DNA of 36,258 nucleotides from Robiginitomaculum sp. (GTDB taxonomy: Bacteria > Pseudomonadota > Alphaproteobacteria > Caulobacterales > Maricaulaceae). The notes under the pieces are model-generated. The model worked only from the letters and a program-made list of their open reading frames with translations, searched no databases and was not told where the DNA came from. This document shows, in pieces, positions 1-8,765 of this stretch (positions are counted from its first letter, which is position 1; every line of letters begins with the position of its first letter). Location: positions 1 through 36,258 of the forward strand of contig JAJFFP010000069.1 in assembly GCA_021776595.1 (NCBI GenBank), written 5' to 3'. The position numbers were made by a program, and so were the translations under genes.

Positions 1-3
1 CCC

Positions 4-131
4 AAGGGGCAGTGAGGGGCACCTGCTGACCCTCAGCGGTCCATTGTATGCCCCATTTTGGACCCATAACGGATACAAACGGGCGCTAAACGAGCCCACA
101 AATGACCCTTATTGCCCCTTATTACCCTTGG
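4..131. repeat. Degenerate repeat region with 10-bp units, copy A
   Basis: This stretch contains AAGGGGCA (4-11), ATGCCCC (48-54), GGACCCATAA (60-69) and, at 102-131, three tandem 10-bp units of the form WTGMCCCTTA. The same words recur in the same order at 29217-29335, so the two regions look like diverged members of one intergenic repeat family. No protein-like reading frame is seen here. Confidence 0.5.
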
Positions 132-159
132 GCATTTATGGCCTTATCCCCTGTACATC

Positions 160-369
160 TTATCGGCGCATAATGGGGTGGTGCAAGGCGGTGTTACGCT
201 GCGCGGCACGGCTGTTTGATAGCGTGAATCCCTGATATAATAACGCGTTATATAATATCGCGTCGGCGAAACTGTGCGCTCCTGTCTGCAGCAATACGGC
301 CTTGTGCCAGCCATATTGGCGCATTTTGTCCAGTGCAATTTCGAACTCTACGGGCTTATCCCCACACAT
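160..369 (-). CDS. Small hypothetical protein or gene fragment
   Basis: A 69-codon frame starts at an ATG and has plausible protein composition in its first 50 residues (FEIALDKMRQYGWHKAVLL is amphipathic). I do not recognise a family. It sits in a degraded zone between a repeat and an Rhs remnant, so it may be the tail of a lost gene rather than a functional one. There is no convincing ribosome binding site. Confidence is low. Confidence 0.22.
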   Translation of the reverse strand: MCGDKPVEFEIALDKMRQYGWHKAVLLQTGAHSFADAILYNALLYQGFTLSNSRAAQRNTALHHPIMRR

Positions 370-431
370 TTTACCCTATTGCCCGCTTTGAGGCACGAAA
401 ATACCAAATCCGCACCCATATTGCAGTAAGT

Positions 432-716
432 TTTTCTTACGACAAGGACGGCAATCAACTCACCCACCGGCGGCGAAGCGGGGCGGTGATCAGCGCCACC
501 TATGATGTTTACGGGCGTATTCTCAGCAAATCCACGACGGGTTCGGACAGCTTCACCCAGACCTACACGTATAACGCTTCTGGGATGGTTTTGGGCACGA
601 CGAAAACTGTTGGCGGGGTGAGTGATGCTGTCAACTTCAACTATGATGGTCTGGCGCGGGCGGTTCAGCATGTGAGCACGGTCACCCCTGCGAATTACGG
701 TGACAGGTACCGAAAC
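432..716 (+). pseudogene. Rhs/YD-repeat protein remnant
   Basis: The translated frame contains YD-repeat-like stretches: FSYDKDGNQLT, then YDVYGRILSKST, YTYNASGMVLGTTK and FNYDGLARAVQHVS. These match the Tyr-Asp/Gly spacing of Rhs and YD-repeat shell proteins, which are normally thousands of residues long. Only about 95 residues remain. The sequence before residue 33 of the frame, and after about 716, no longer resembles Rhs, and there is no start signal. I read it as an internal fragment left by deletion or recombination next to clpP. Rhs genes are often horizontally exchanged and rearranged. Confidence 0.6.
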
Positions 717-733
717 TATTGCTCGATTACGGT

Positions 734-758
734 GATTACGGTGATAGTAACCGTAATC
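734..758. repeat. Short inverted repeat
   Basis: GATTACGGT (734-742) and ACCGTAATC (750-758) form a 9-bp perfect stem around a 7-nt loop, right after the Rhs remnant. An extra GATTACGGT copy lies just upstream. There is no T-tract, so a terminator role is unlikely. Confidence 0.4.
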
Positions 759-919
759 CCGTAATTCCAACAGATGAGTGGAATGAATTTTCAGAATATT
801 GCCCTTCACTGGCACACATGCTTGCATGTCGTTAACCCTGTGCTGATATGCGTTATGGCACAAAATGCGAATCGGGTGCCGGTGCGCCGCACTGTTCTGG
901 AATGTGTAAGGAAAAAAAG

Positions 920-1552
920 ATGAATGACCCACAAGACGTAATGATGAATCTGGTTCCCATGGTGGTTGAGCAAACCAGCCGGGGCGAGCGCTCGTATGAT
1001 ATATTCTCGCGCCTTCTAAAAGAACGGATTATTTTCCTTACCGGCCAGGTAGAGGATGGGATGGCCAGCCTGATCACTGCCCAGCTTTTGTTTCTTGAAT
1101 CGGAAAACCCGAAAAAGGAAATATCCATGTATATTAACTCTCCGGGGGGAATCGTTACCTCCGGACTGGCAATCTATGACACCATGCAATACATCAAATC
1201 ACCGGTTTCCACCGCGTGTGTGGGTCAGGCCGCGTCCATGGGCTCACTGCTGTTAGCTGGTGGGGAAGCCGGTATGCGCTTTGCCACACCTAATGCCCGC
1301 ATCATGGTGCATCAGCCATCCGGCGGTTTTCAGGGGCAGGCCTCTGATATTGTTCGCCATGCAGACGATATTGTAAAAGTCAAGCGCCGCCTTAACGAAA
1401 TTTACGTTAAGCATACCGGACAAGATTATGATAAAATAGAGGAAACGCTGGATCGAGATCATTTCATGACCGCCGAGGATGCTTGCGAATTTGGCCTTAT
1501 TGATAAGGTTTATGAACGCCGTGCAGGTGATGTTGGCGACAAGGAAAAGTAA
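920..1552 (+). CDS. clpP: ATP-dependent Clp protease proteolytic subunit
   Basis: This is the serine peptidase subunit that forms a tetradecameric barrel and degrades proteins unfolded by ClpX or ClpA in the cytoplasm. The 210-residue product has the usual family length. The catalytic triad is visible: Ser106 in GQAASMGS, His131 in IMVHQPSG and Asp180 in LDRDHF, with the 25- and 49-residue spacings of E. coli ClpP. I chose the ATG at 920 because AAGGA lies 7 nt upstream; the longer frame from 848 has no such site. In most proteobacteria clpX follows directly. Here an antisense gene separates the two, so clpX probably has its own promoter. The usual upstream neighbour tig is not seen; an Rhs remnant takes its place. 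Confidence 0.97.
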   Translation: MNDPQDVMMNLVPMVVEQTSRGERSYDIFSRLLKERIIFLTGQVEDGMASLITAQLLFLESENPKKEISMYINSPGGIVTSGLAIYDTMQYIKSPVSTACVGQAASMGSLLLAGGEAGMRFATPNARIMVHQPSGGFQGQASDIVRHADDIVKVKRRLNEIYVKHTGQDYDKIEETLDRDHFMTAEDACEFGLIDKVYERRAGDVGDKEK

Positions 1553-1576
1553 TCTGCTTCTGGCCTTGGCCAGCGC

Positions 1577-2497
1577 TTAGGACTTCAGTATTTTCCAGGC
1601 CTTTTCAAGGCGCTGTGGCGGGTCGATTTTTTTTGGCCAGGCGATACGAACTTGTTCTTTTTGTCTGGCAAAGTTGGCAATTGTGATTTGGCGCGGATGA
1701 ACTTTCGGGCTTTGCAAATCATTCCAGTGCAGGGGCAGGGCGATGGGCGCCCCCGGCCTTGCCCGCACACTGTAAGGTGCTACGGCGGTCTGGGCATAGC
1801 CATTGCGCCAGACATCTATCAGAATATGCCCGTCACGGCTGGCCTTTTTAAGGTTTAGGGATAGCTTTCCTGGTTGTTCGGCCATAAGGCGCGCCGCCAG
1901 CAATTTGGCAAAACTGCGGGTTTGGTCAAAATCATAATACCGGGCAATGGGCACAATAACATGAAAGCCGCGTGACCCGGTGGACTTGACGAAACTGGCA
2001 AGTCCCAGATCATCACATATCGCTTTTAGTCCCAGTGCGGCCAGCCGCACATCGTCCACATAGTCCTTTGGCGGATCGAGATCAAAAATGACCTGGTCCG
2101 GCGCGTTGGGCTTGTCGGCACGACTGAGCATGGTGTGGAACTCTATAGTGCCAAGATTGGCCAGCCAGACAAAAGCTGCCGGATTGCCACCAAGTGCGTA
2201 TGTCAGTGTGCCATCTTTGGTCGGTAAAGTGGCTTGGGCAATCCAGTCGGGAAAGTATTTCCCTACACGTTTTTGAAAAAACCCCCTGGTGTTAATGCCT
2301 TCAGGATAGCGTTTCAGCACGAGTGCGCGGGCCTTGCTGTATTGTGCCATTAATGCCGATACAGAGGCGTAATAGCCAAGCGTTTGAAACTTGCTATAGC
2401 CATGATCTGGAAAATATATCCGCTCTGGATGACCGACCTTTATATCATGGTTGCCGATGTGCAGAGTCTTGCAAGGTGTATCCGGTTCTACACGCAT
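1577..2497 (-). CDS. LigD-type polymerase/primase (AEP) domain protein, stand-alone
   Basis: The 306-residue protein matches the polymerase/primase domain of bacterial NHEJ protein LigD, an archaeo-eukaryotic primase-fold enzyme that adds ribo- or deoxynucleotides at DNA ends. The metal-binding pair Asp139 and Asp141 is in FDLDPP, the STGSRGFHV motif is at 172-180 with His179, and the third acidic residue Asp228 is in IDVWRN. These spacings match the PolDom family. No ligase or 3'-phosphoesterase domain is fused, and no Ku gene is in the window, so it may work with partners elsewhere. The ATG start has AAGGA 8 nt upstream. It lies antisense between clpP and clpX. Confidence 0.93.
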   Translation of the reverse strand: MRVEPDTPCKTLHIGNHDIKVGHPERIYFPDHGYSKFQTLGYYASVSALMAQYSKARALVLKRYPEGINTRGFFQKRVGKYFPDWIAQATLPTKDGTLTYALGGNPAAFVWLANLGTIEFHTMLSRADKPNAPDQVIFDLDPPKDYVDDVRLAALGLKAICDDLGLASFVKSTGSRGFHVIVPIARYYDFDQTRSFAKLLAARLMAEQPGKLSLNLKKASRDGHILIDVWRNGYAQTAVAPYSVRARPGAPIALPLHWNDLQSPKVHPRQITIANFARQKEQVRIAWPKKIDPPQRLEKAWKILKS

Positions 2498-2852
2498 AGC
2501 CGATCCTTACTGTTTTTGTTTTCTTGTGCCATGAACCTGACAAATGGCAGCTAATCAGTCCAGTATAACGTTTTTTCTTAGCTGTAGCCTGTATCGCGGT
2601 AAAAAGACCTGTTATATTGTGGGCCTTTGGGGGTTATGGCATGGCCTTCTCACAAAGGCAGGCAAGGGCTTGTCCGCGAATGAGGGGCTGGGGTGTGTGG
2701 TTCACGTCACTGTTAAACATATCTTGAATAGTTATGCCTGATAATGGAAATTAGGGTTTGAATGTTTATGGCCATGGCCTATCATTCAATGTCATGGCCT
2801 CTACCCTTGCGAATGAACGCCGGGGAATTTGGCCAAAGCGGTGGAGCGTAGC
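2498..2852. other. Intergenic region carrying the probable clpX promoter
   Basis: About 355 bp between the divergent LigD-like gene and clpX. I see no coding frame with protein character. CATGGCCT occurs three times (2640, 2773, 2793), the second inside the palindrome ATGGCCAT. A CTTGAA hexamer at 2723-2728 resembles a heat-shock -35 element, but I could not pair it with a convincing -10. Promoters for both flanking genes must lie here. Confidence 0.45.
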
Positions 2853-4127
2853 GTGAGCAAGTCAGGCGAAGACAGTGGTGATTCAAAAAACACTCTGTAT
2901 TGTTCGTTTTGTGGGAAAAGCCAGCATGAGGTTCGTAAACTGATTGCCGGACCAACGGTTTTCATCTGTGATGAATGCGTTGAGTTGTGCATGGATATAA
3001 TCCGTGACGAGGCCAAAAGCACGCTGAACAAATCCAGTGATGGTGTGCCAACACCGCGTGAAATTTGTGGCGTGCTGAATGATTATGTGATCGGGCAGTC
3101 CTATGCCAAGCGGGTTTTATCTGTTGCTGTGCATAACCATTATAAACGTCTGCACCATGCGTCGCAAAATGCCGAAGTGGAATTGGCAAAATCCAATATT
3201 TTGCTGATCGGCCCCACCGGTTGTGGCAAGACGCTGTTGGCGCAAACCCTGGCCCGTATTTTGGATGTGCCCTTTACCATGGCGGACGCCACCACGCTGA
3301 CCGAAGCCGGTTATGTGGGCGAAGACGTCGAAAATATTATTTTGAAACTTCTGCAATCCGCCGATTACAATGTTGAAAAAGCCCAGCACGGCATAGTCTA
3401 TATTGATGAAGTTGATAAAATCAGCCGAAAATCTGATAACCCTTCCATAACCCGTGACGTTTCTGGTGAAGGGGTGCAACAGGCACTATTAAAAATTATG
3501 GAAGGCACTGTGGCATCCGTGCCCCCGCAAGGTGGGCGCAAACATCCGCAGCAGGAATTCCTTCAGGTAAACACCACTGATATTCTCTTTATCGTTGGCG
3601 GGGCATTTGCCGGCCTTGAAAAAGTTATCGCCCAGCGCGGTAAAGGCTCTTCAATTGGTTTTGGTGCCGATGTTCAGGAAGAGGACACCCGTGAGGTCGG
3701 AGAAATCCTGCAAGGGGTGGAGCCTGATGATTTGATGCGTTTTGGCCTAATCCCTGAATTTATTGGCCGACTGCCAGTGATTGCCACGCTGGAAAATCTT
3801 GATGAGGATGCGCTGGTTACAATCCTGACGCAGCCCAAGAATGCGTTGATCAAACAATATGAGCGCCTTTTCGATATGGAAGATGTCAAGTTGACCTTCT
3901 CCGAAGATGCACTTATGGCCGTGGCCCGCAAAGCCATTGCCCGTAAAACCGGTGCGCGTGGTCTGCGTTCCATCATGGAAGGCATTTTACTCGATACCAT
4001 GTTTGATCTGCCAGGCCATGACGGTATTGAGGAAGTGGTGGTTAATGCCGAAGTGGTTGAAGGCGATGCCCAACCCTTGCAGATTTATTCCGACAAAAAG
4101 AAAAAAACACGTTCAAAAGCCTCGTAA
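2853..4127 (+). CDS. clpX: ATP-dependent Clp protease ATP-binding subunit ClpX
   Basis: ClpX is the hexameric AAA+ unfoldase that recognises substrates, unfolds them and feeds them into ClpP. The N-terminal zinc-binding domain has Cys17, Cys20, Cys39 and Cys42 (CSFC...CDEC). The AAA+ core shows Walker A GPTGCGKT, pore loop GYVGED, Walker B VYIDEVDK, the RKH segment GGRKHPQQ, the ClpP-docking loop IGFGA and the sensor-2 helix [10 protein letters not shown] chose the GTG at 2853: GTGGAG lies 6 nt upstream and the product is then 424 residues, the same length as E. coli ClpX. A TTG at 2829 would add eight residues but has its purine tract too close. lon, the common downstream neighbour, is absent. 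Confidence 0.96.
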   Translation: MSKSGEDSGDSKNTLYCSFCGKSQHEVRKLIAGPTVFICDECVELCMDIIRDEAKSTLNKSSDGVPTPREICGVLNDYVIGQSYAKRVLSVAVHNHYKRLHHASQNAEVELAKSNILLIGPTGCGKTLLAQTLARILDVPFTMADATTLTEAGYVGEDVENIILKLLQSADYNVEKAQHGIVYIDEVDKISRKSDNPSITRDVSGEGVQQALLKIMEGTVASVPPQGGRKHPQQEFLQVNTTDILFIVGGAFAGLEKVIAQRGKGSSIGFGADVQEEDTREVGEILQGVEPDDLMRFGLIPEFIGRLPVIATLENLDEDALVTILTQPKNALIKQYERLFDMEDVKLTFSEDALMAVARKAIARKTGARGLRSIMEGILLDTMFDLPGHDGIEEVVVNAEVVEGDAQPLQIYSDKKKKTRSKAS

Positions 4128-4209
4128 AGTATCTTATCTTAGTGCTTTTCTGACGGGATCATCATGGCAGATAATGTCGACAGGGAAAACAATATGGCGT
4201 GGGCTGTAT

Positions 4210-4809
4210 TCATAGCCGTGGGCACCGTATATTTGCCAAGTCCCGGTTGCCAGGCAAAAAAGCAAATATGGCAATCAACAGGGCCAATGGTGAAAAGAGC
4301 GCCATAAGGCGCGGGTAATGGCTTCTCCCGCGTAATATCTGCACAATCCAGATCAGGGATACGACCACCATTGCCACCCGCAGGACATTGACCAATGGCT
4401 CGTTAAGGGCCGCCATATTATCAAGCAGGCCGGGCTGGGCGGTGCCATTTACTACCGCCGCTGCCGTCAGGGCCAGAAAGGCGCGCTGGCCGATCCAGAC
4501 GGCACCTACCATAAAGCCATAACCGCCAAGAAGGCTGACCAGTCTTGCCGTCTTAACGCCTGCTGGCTTTAACATTTGGCCTATGTGCCAATAGCCAATC
4601 AGGTATAGTGGTGCACTCAAAATGGCGAGATAATGCCCGGCCCGCAAACGTGCCTGGGGTATGTCGGCCATCCAGGCGTAGTGTGCACCGCTGTAATTTC
4701 CATCGGCGGTAAATTGCAATAAATACTCGCCGGTGCCTACCAGTAAGGCAGCGACCAGCCCGGTCAAACCCGATAGCACCAGAAGGCTTTTGGGTGTTGC
4801 CGCGTTCAT
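4210..4809 (-). CDS. Small multi-pass membrane protein (DUF6796-like)
   Basis: The 199-residue protein has about five to six hydrophobic segments: 7-25, 60-75, 85-105, 110-120, 140-158 and 168-184. It has no cofactor or catalytic motif I can name. The pattern of an N-terminal LTGLVAALLVGTGEYLL segment followed by hydrophobic helices resembles the DUF6796 family, but that match is from memory and uncertain. Its start codon overlaps the stop of the upstream FG-GAP/ASPIC gene by 4 bp, which indicates translational coupling and a shared function at the inner membrane. The C-terminal tail after the last helix is short. Confidence 0.75.
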   Translation of the reverse strand: MNAATPKSLLVLSGLTGLVAALLVGTGEYLLQFTADGNYSGAHYAWMADIPQARLRAGHYLAILSAPLYLIGYWHIGQMLKPAGVKTARLVSLLGGYGFMVGAVWIGQRAFLALTAAAVVNGTAQPGLLDNMAALNEPLVNVLRVAMVVVSLIWIVQILRGRSHYPRLMALFSPLALLIAIFAFLPGNRDLANIRCPRL

Positions 4810-6431
4810 TGGCCTTCACCAATATGTAAAGTGCGGTCTGGTGCCAGGTTATTTATGCGGTAATCCCGTCCATCCTGAAAACGTATGCGAACCTGTTTAA
4901 TGCCGGGTGCCTCGCCCAGACCAAAAATCAGATCGCGGCTCTGATCAGAACCCAGACCCTGTCCATGAATGCGTTGCTTGGTCAGGGTGCGCCCATCATC
5001 AAGTGTAAGCTGAATGATGGCATTGATGGATGAGGCCGTATTGGGCAGGCGCACTTTCAGCCAATGGGCATTACCGCTCTTGCCAAGATAGGCGCGCGCC
5101 GGTCCGGCCAGATTTGCCCAGACCAGATCGGGCCAGCCATCATCGTTAAAATCGCTGATAAGAGGGGTGATCCCGTAATGATTGTTTTTGGCGTGGCTGC
5201 GTTTTTCCACAGGTCTAAATTTACCGTTTGCATATTGTTGAAGCAATTTTCCGGGATAGGTAATGGCCAGGAACCCTGGAAAGCGCGCATAATTCTGGGC
5301 AATTAGAATGTCTTCCTGTCCATCGAGGTTCATATCCGCAAAAACCACCCCCCAGCCAAAGCCATAGCGCGCGGTATTGGTTGATCTGGCGGTATCGGTA
5401 AAGTGCAATTCTCCATCATTGTGAAACAGCATATAATCCGGGTTAAAGGCCTGGTCTTTGCGCAAATCACCACGCACCAGCGGCGCGGGCATGGTGTGGC
5501 CGACATTGGAAAAATATAGATCGATCAAGCCGTCATTATCATAATCCCCGGCGGCTATGCCCATGGGATAGGAAAATATGGATGGATTGTTGACGGGAGT
5601 GAACTGTCCGCTGCCATTATTGGCATACATTTCAACATGGCCGGTATCCTGGGCGATGACCAGATCACTATCCAGATCATTATCAAGATCGGTAAATACA
5701 GCGCTAAAGGTATTGTGTTGGCGGTCAAGACCGGCTTCTTTGGTGCCATCGCGCCAGCTATTGTCACCATTGTTAATATATAGTGCTGAATAGCCACCAT
5801 AAGGCTTGTTAAATATGGTCGTGCCTTTCACCAGATCATTGCGGATATAGCCAGAAGCATAAAAATCCACCCAGCCATCGCGGTTAACATCCCCCAATGC
5901 AATGGAAAGTGGCACGGTGTCGGGGTCGGGCATCGGGCCAAGAAAACGTACCTGAAAATGACCCTTCCCATTGCTTTCATACAGCCATATGCCGCTCTCG
6001 CGCGCGATAAAGAGGTCGGGCGCATTATCCCCATTAATATCAATAACTGCCGCGCCCATGGTGGCATCGCCATCATTCTTGGCCGGGATTATGCCATTGA
6101 TAATATTTTGAAAACGCCCATTTGAGAACTGAAACAAGCCATCAGTCTGATGCTTGCCGCCACCAAGAAAAACCTCGTCAACGCCATCCTTGTTAATGTC
6201 CAAAACGGCTGCCGCCATAAAGGGCAGTGAATTATCCAGATCGGCTTTATTGGTAAAAGGAAGAGGGATTGAGGCATAGCGTAATGAGGTCTCGCCCTGC
6301 CGCTGCCATTCCTGTTGCCATAAGTGCAGTCCAAACAAGGGCAGCAGCATAGCCACAATCGCCCAGCCGATAAAAACCACAGCCGCCGTAACGGCGCAGA
6401 TGTGTATGGTAAGGCGTAAGTGTTTGTGCAT
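4806..6431 (-). CDS. FG-GAP/VCBS-repeat protein with C-terminal ASPIC/UnbV domain
   Basis: The 541-residue protein begins with one hydrophobic anchor or uncleaved signal (about residues 9-32). Seven calcium-binding-type FG-GAP blades follow, each with a D-x-[DN]-x-D/G motif, for example DINKDGVDE, DVNRDGWVD, DYDNDGLID and DFNDDGWPD, which suggests an extracytoplasmic seven-bladed beta-propeller. The last 90 residues (GNAHWLKVRL ... RTLHIGEG) match the ASPIC/UnbV domain that often caps such propellers. Substrate or partner is unknown; these proteins are thought to bind ligands or carbohydrates at the cell surface. A strong GGAGGGG site precedes the ATG. The following membrane-protein gene overlaps by 4 bp. 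Confidence 0.88.
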   Translation of the reverse strand: MHKHLRLTIHICAVTAAVVFIGWAIVAMLLPLFGLHLWQQEWQRQGETSLRYASIPLPFTNKADLDNSLPFMAAAVLDINKDGVDEVFLGGGKHQTDGLFQFSNGRFQNIINGIIPAKNDGDATMGAAVIDINGDNAPDLFIARESGIWLYESNGKGHFQVRFLGPMPDPDTVPLSIALGDVNRDGWVDFYASGYIRNDLVKGTTIFNKPYGGYSALYINNGDNSWRDGTKEAGLDRQHNTFSAVFTDLDNDLDSDLVIAQDTGHVEMYANNGSGQFTPVNNPSIFSYPMGIAAGDYDNDGLIDLYFSNVGHTMPAPLVRGDLRKDQAFNPDYMLFHNDGELHFTDTARSTNTARYGFGWGVVFADMNLDGQEDILIAQNYARFPGFLAITYPGKLLQQYANGKFRPVEKRSHAKNNHYGITPLISDFNDDGWPDLVWANLAGPARAYLGKSGNAHWLKVRLPNTASSINAIIQLTLDDGRTLTKQRIHGQGLGSDQSRDLIFGLGEAPGIKQVRIRFQDGRDYRINNLAPDRTLHIGEGQ

Positions 6432-6620
6432 ATTTCCCCTCCATTAGCCCCATTGGGGGCAGGTATTTATGGGCTGTCAAATCACAAAAATGTTGGCGGT
6501 GCCAGCACCAGGGTTTTTCATTCAGCCGTATTTACGGGGCGTCAATACATTCATCGATATAAATACATCTATAAGTTGTTTCGCGTTTGAATAAACACCA
6601 AATGATTGGCCGAACTGGTT

Positions 6621-8750
6621 ATGCAGAGCAAAGACGCATCCCGCCCACAGGAACAGGCCATACACGCGGCAGCAAATGCCCATTCAATCATCGCGATCAC
6701 GGATGCCAATGGCATCATAAATTTTGTTAATGAGAATTTCCTCCGCCTTTCGGGTTATGAAAAAAATGAACTGATCGGCAAGACGCATGCGGTGGTTAAT
6801 TCCGGCCATCACCCGCCTGAGTTCTTTTATGAATTGTGGCAGTGTATAAAGTCTGGAAAATCCTGGCGGGGCAACATAAAGAACCGAACAAAAACTGGCG
6901 ACTTTTACTGGGTTGATACGACCATTACCCCGATTAAGGGCCATGATGGTGCCATCACCGGTTTTTCTTCGGTAAGAACGGATATTACTGAAATTATCGC
7001 CGAAAGGGATCATCGCAAGGTTGAGGCGGAAAATGCCGCCTGCCTGAAAGCCCTTTATGAAATTACCTGTGATGCCAGTTCATTAAAAATTGTGCTGGAT
7101 AATGCGTTGCAAAGGCTTATGGCGGTGTCATGGCTAAAATTTGAAAATAAAAGCGGTATTTTTCTGGCCGATGAGGCCTCACAAGTCATAAAATTGGCGG
7201 CGGCGCATAATCTTGGGGCTATTGAGGGGATCTGTGCGAAAGTAGCCTTTGGGCAATGCCTGTGTGGCCGTGCCGCGCAATCTCGCGAGATACAGTTTTC
7301 TGCCTGTGTTGATGATCGCCATGACATACGCATTGATGGTATGCAGCCTCATGGTCATTATAATGTGCCGCTGATCCATGATCAGGTATTAATGGGTGTT
7401 TTGGTGGTTTATCTGCCACACAACACCAAGCGCAATAGCGAGCAGGAAGTGTTTTTACAAGTTTTTGCCAATACCCTGGCATTGATTATTCGACTTAAAA
7501 ACAAGCAGATACGCCTGAGTGATGAGGTGGAGCGCTCGAACATGCTGGCCAGAAAGGCACAAAAAGCCAGTCAGGAGGCCTTGCAGGCCGTCGAAGCCAA
7601 AGGCAATTTTCTGGCTACCATGAGCCATGAGATCAGAACCCCGATGAACTCGGTTCTGGGCATGCTTTATCTGATGGAACAAAGTGATCTGACCGAAGAG
7701 CAAAAGGAATATGCGGCCATTGGGCACAGCTCTGCCAACAGTCTGATGCAGATTATTGATGATATTCTGGATTTCAGCAAATACGAGCGGGGGGCTTTTA
7801 CTCTGGAGGAAACGTCTTTTGACCTGCCCCATATATTGCAGGAAAGTCTTGAGGCCTTCAAACAGACTGCCAAAGCCAAAGGTTTGCAGCTGGATTTGCA
7901 AATCAGGGAAAATGTGCCAAGCCTTATCAAAGGCGATCCATCTCGATTACGCCAGATCATCACCAATCTTGTCTCCAACGCCATTAAATTTACCACCAAA
8001 GGCAGGGTATTGGTCAAAGTGGATGCCATCGGCGAAGAGGTCAATCCACAATTCCAGATCATGGTGGTGGATAGCGGTACCGGTATTGATCCGGGTGCAC
8101 TGGATCAGATTTTTGAACGCTTTAGTCAGGCCGACACATCAATTACCCGTAAATTTGGCGGCACAGGTCTGGGCCTGGCCATTTGTAAAACCCTGGCCGA
8201 GACTATGGGCGGCACGATTGGAGTCGAAACCGTATTGGATGAAGGCAGTAGCTTTTGGGTGCGTCTGCCTTTGGTGCCTGTGGAAGATGCCATAATAGAG
8301 GTGGAAGCTGAGGAGGAGGGCGATAATGCCGCTCATCTGTCCTTGCCGCTGAATATATTGGTGGCCGAAGATAATCCACACAACCAGTTTTTGATTCGCA
8401 AAATGCTTGAAGTTAATCATCACCAGGTCACATGTGTCGATGATGGATTAAAAGCGGTGGAACTTGCCGCCAGCGAGGCTTTTGACGTCATCCTGATGGA
8501 TTTACAAATGCCGGTGCTGGATGGCCTGAGCGCCACGGAAGAAATCCGTAAACTGCCAGCGCCTCACGGGCAGGTGCCCATCTATGCAGTAACCGCCAAT
8601 GCGCTTGGTAAACACCATGAACAAACCAGTGCGGCAGGCATGAACGGGCATATAAACAAGCCTATTCAACCTGCCGAACTGTATGGTGTGCTGGACGACA
8701 TCAAACAGCAAAAACTTGTCGGATTCGATTCTCTACAAGTCAGAGCTTAG
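6621..8750 (+). CDS. Hybrid sensor histidine kinase (PAS-GAF-HisKA-HATPase-REC)
   Basis: This is a soluble multidomain kinase of about 709 residues that senses an internal signal and starts a phosphorelay. Domains in order: PAS (about 15-125, ITDANGIINFVNENF), GAF (about 135-285), HisKA with phospho-acceptor His336 in MSHEIRTPMNS, HATPase_c with N box LVSNAIKFT and G box GGTGLGLAIC, and a receiver domain with phospho-acceptor Asp627 in VILMDLQMP. No transmembrane helix is seen. The protein ends after the receiver without an Hpt domain, so a separate Hpt protein is needed; one is encoded at 33512-33892. The start is uncertain: neither the ATG at 6621 nor the in-frame TTG at 6606 has a clear Shine-Dalgarno site. 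Confidence 0.93.
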   Translation: MQSKDASRPQEQAIHAAANAHSIIAITDANGIINFVNENFLRLSGYEKNELIGKTHAVVNSGHHPPEFFYELWQCIKSGKSWRGNIKNRTKTGDFYWVDTTITPIKGHDGAITGFSSVRTDITEIIAERDHRKVEAENAACLKALYEITCDASSLKIVLDNALQRLMAVSWLKFENKSGIFLADEASQVIKLAAAHNLGAIEGICAKVAFGQCLCGRAAQSREIQFSACVDDRHDIRIDGMQPHGHYNVPLIHDQVLMGVLVVYLPHNTKRNSEQEVFLQVFANTLALIIRLKNKQIRLSDEVERSNMLARKAQKASQEALQAVEAKGNFLATMSHEIRTPMNSVLGMLYLMEQSDLTEEQKEYAAIGHSSANSLMQIIDDILDFSKYERGAFTLEETSFDLPHILQESLEAFKQTAKAKGLQLDLQIRENVPSLIKGDPSRLRQIITNLVSNAIKFTTKGRVLVKVDAIGEEVNPQFQIMVVDSGTGIDPGALDQIFERFSQADTSITRKFGGTGLGLAICKTLAETMGGTIGVETVLDEGSSFWVRLPLVPVEDAIIEVEAEEEGDNAAHLSLPLNILVAEDNPHNQFLIRKMLEVNHHQVTCVDDGLKAVELAASEAFDVILMDLQMPVLDGLSATEEIRKLPAPHGQVPIYAVTANALGKHHEQTSAAGMNGHINKPIQPAELYGVLDDIKQQKLVGFDSLQVRA

Positions 8751-8765
8751 GTCAAAACCCCCTTC

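Noticed and set aside
4164-4307. Small plus-strand frame starting MADNVDREN after clpX
   Set aside because: Most of it is antisense to the membrane-protein gene. It has no clear ribosome binding site and the composition after residue 28 is not protein-like.
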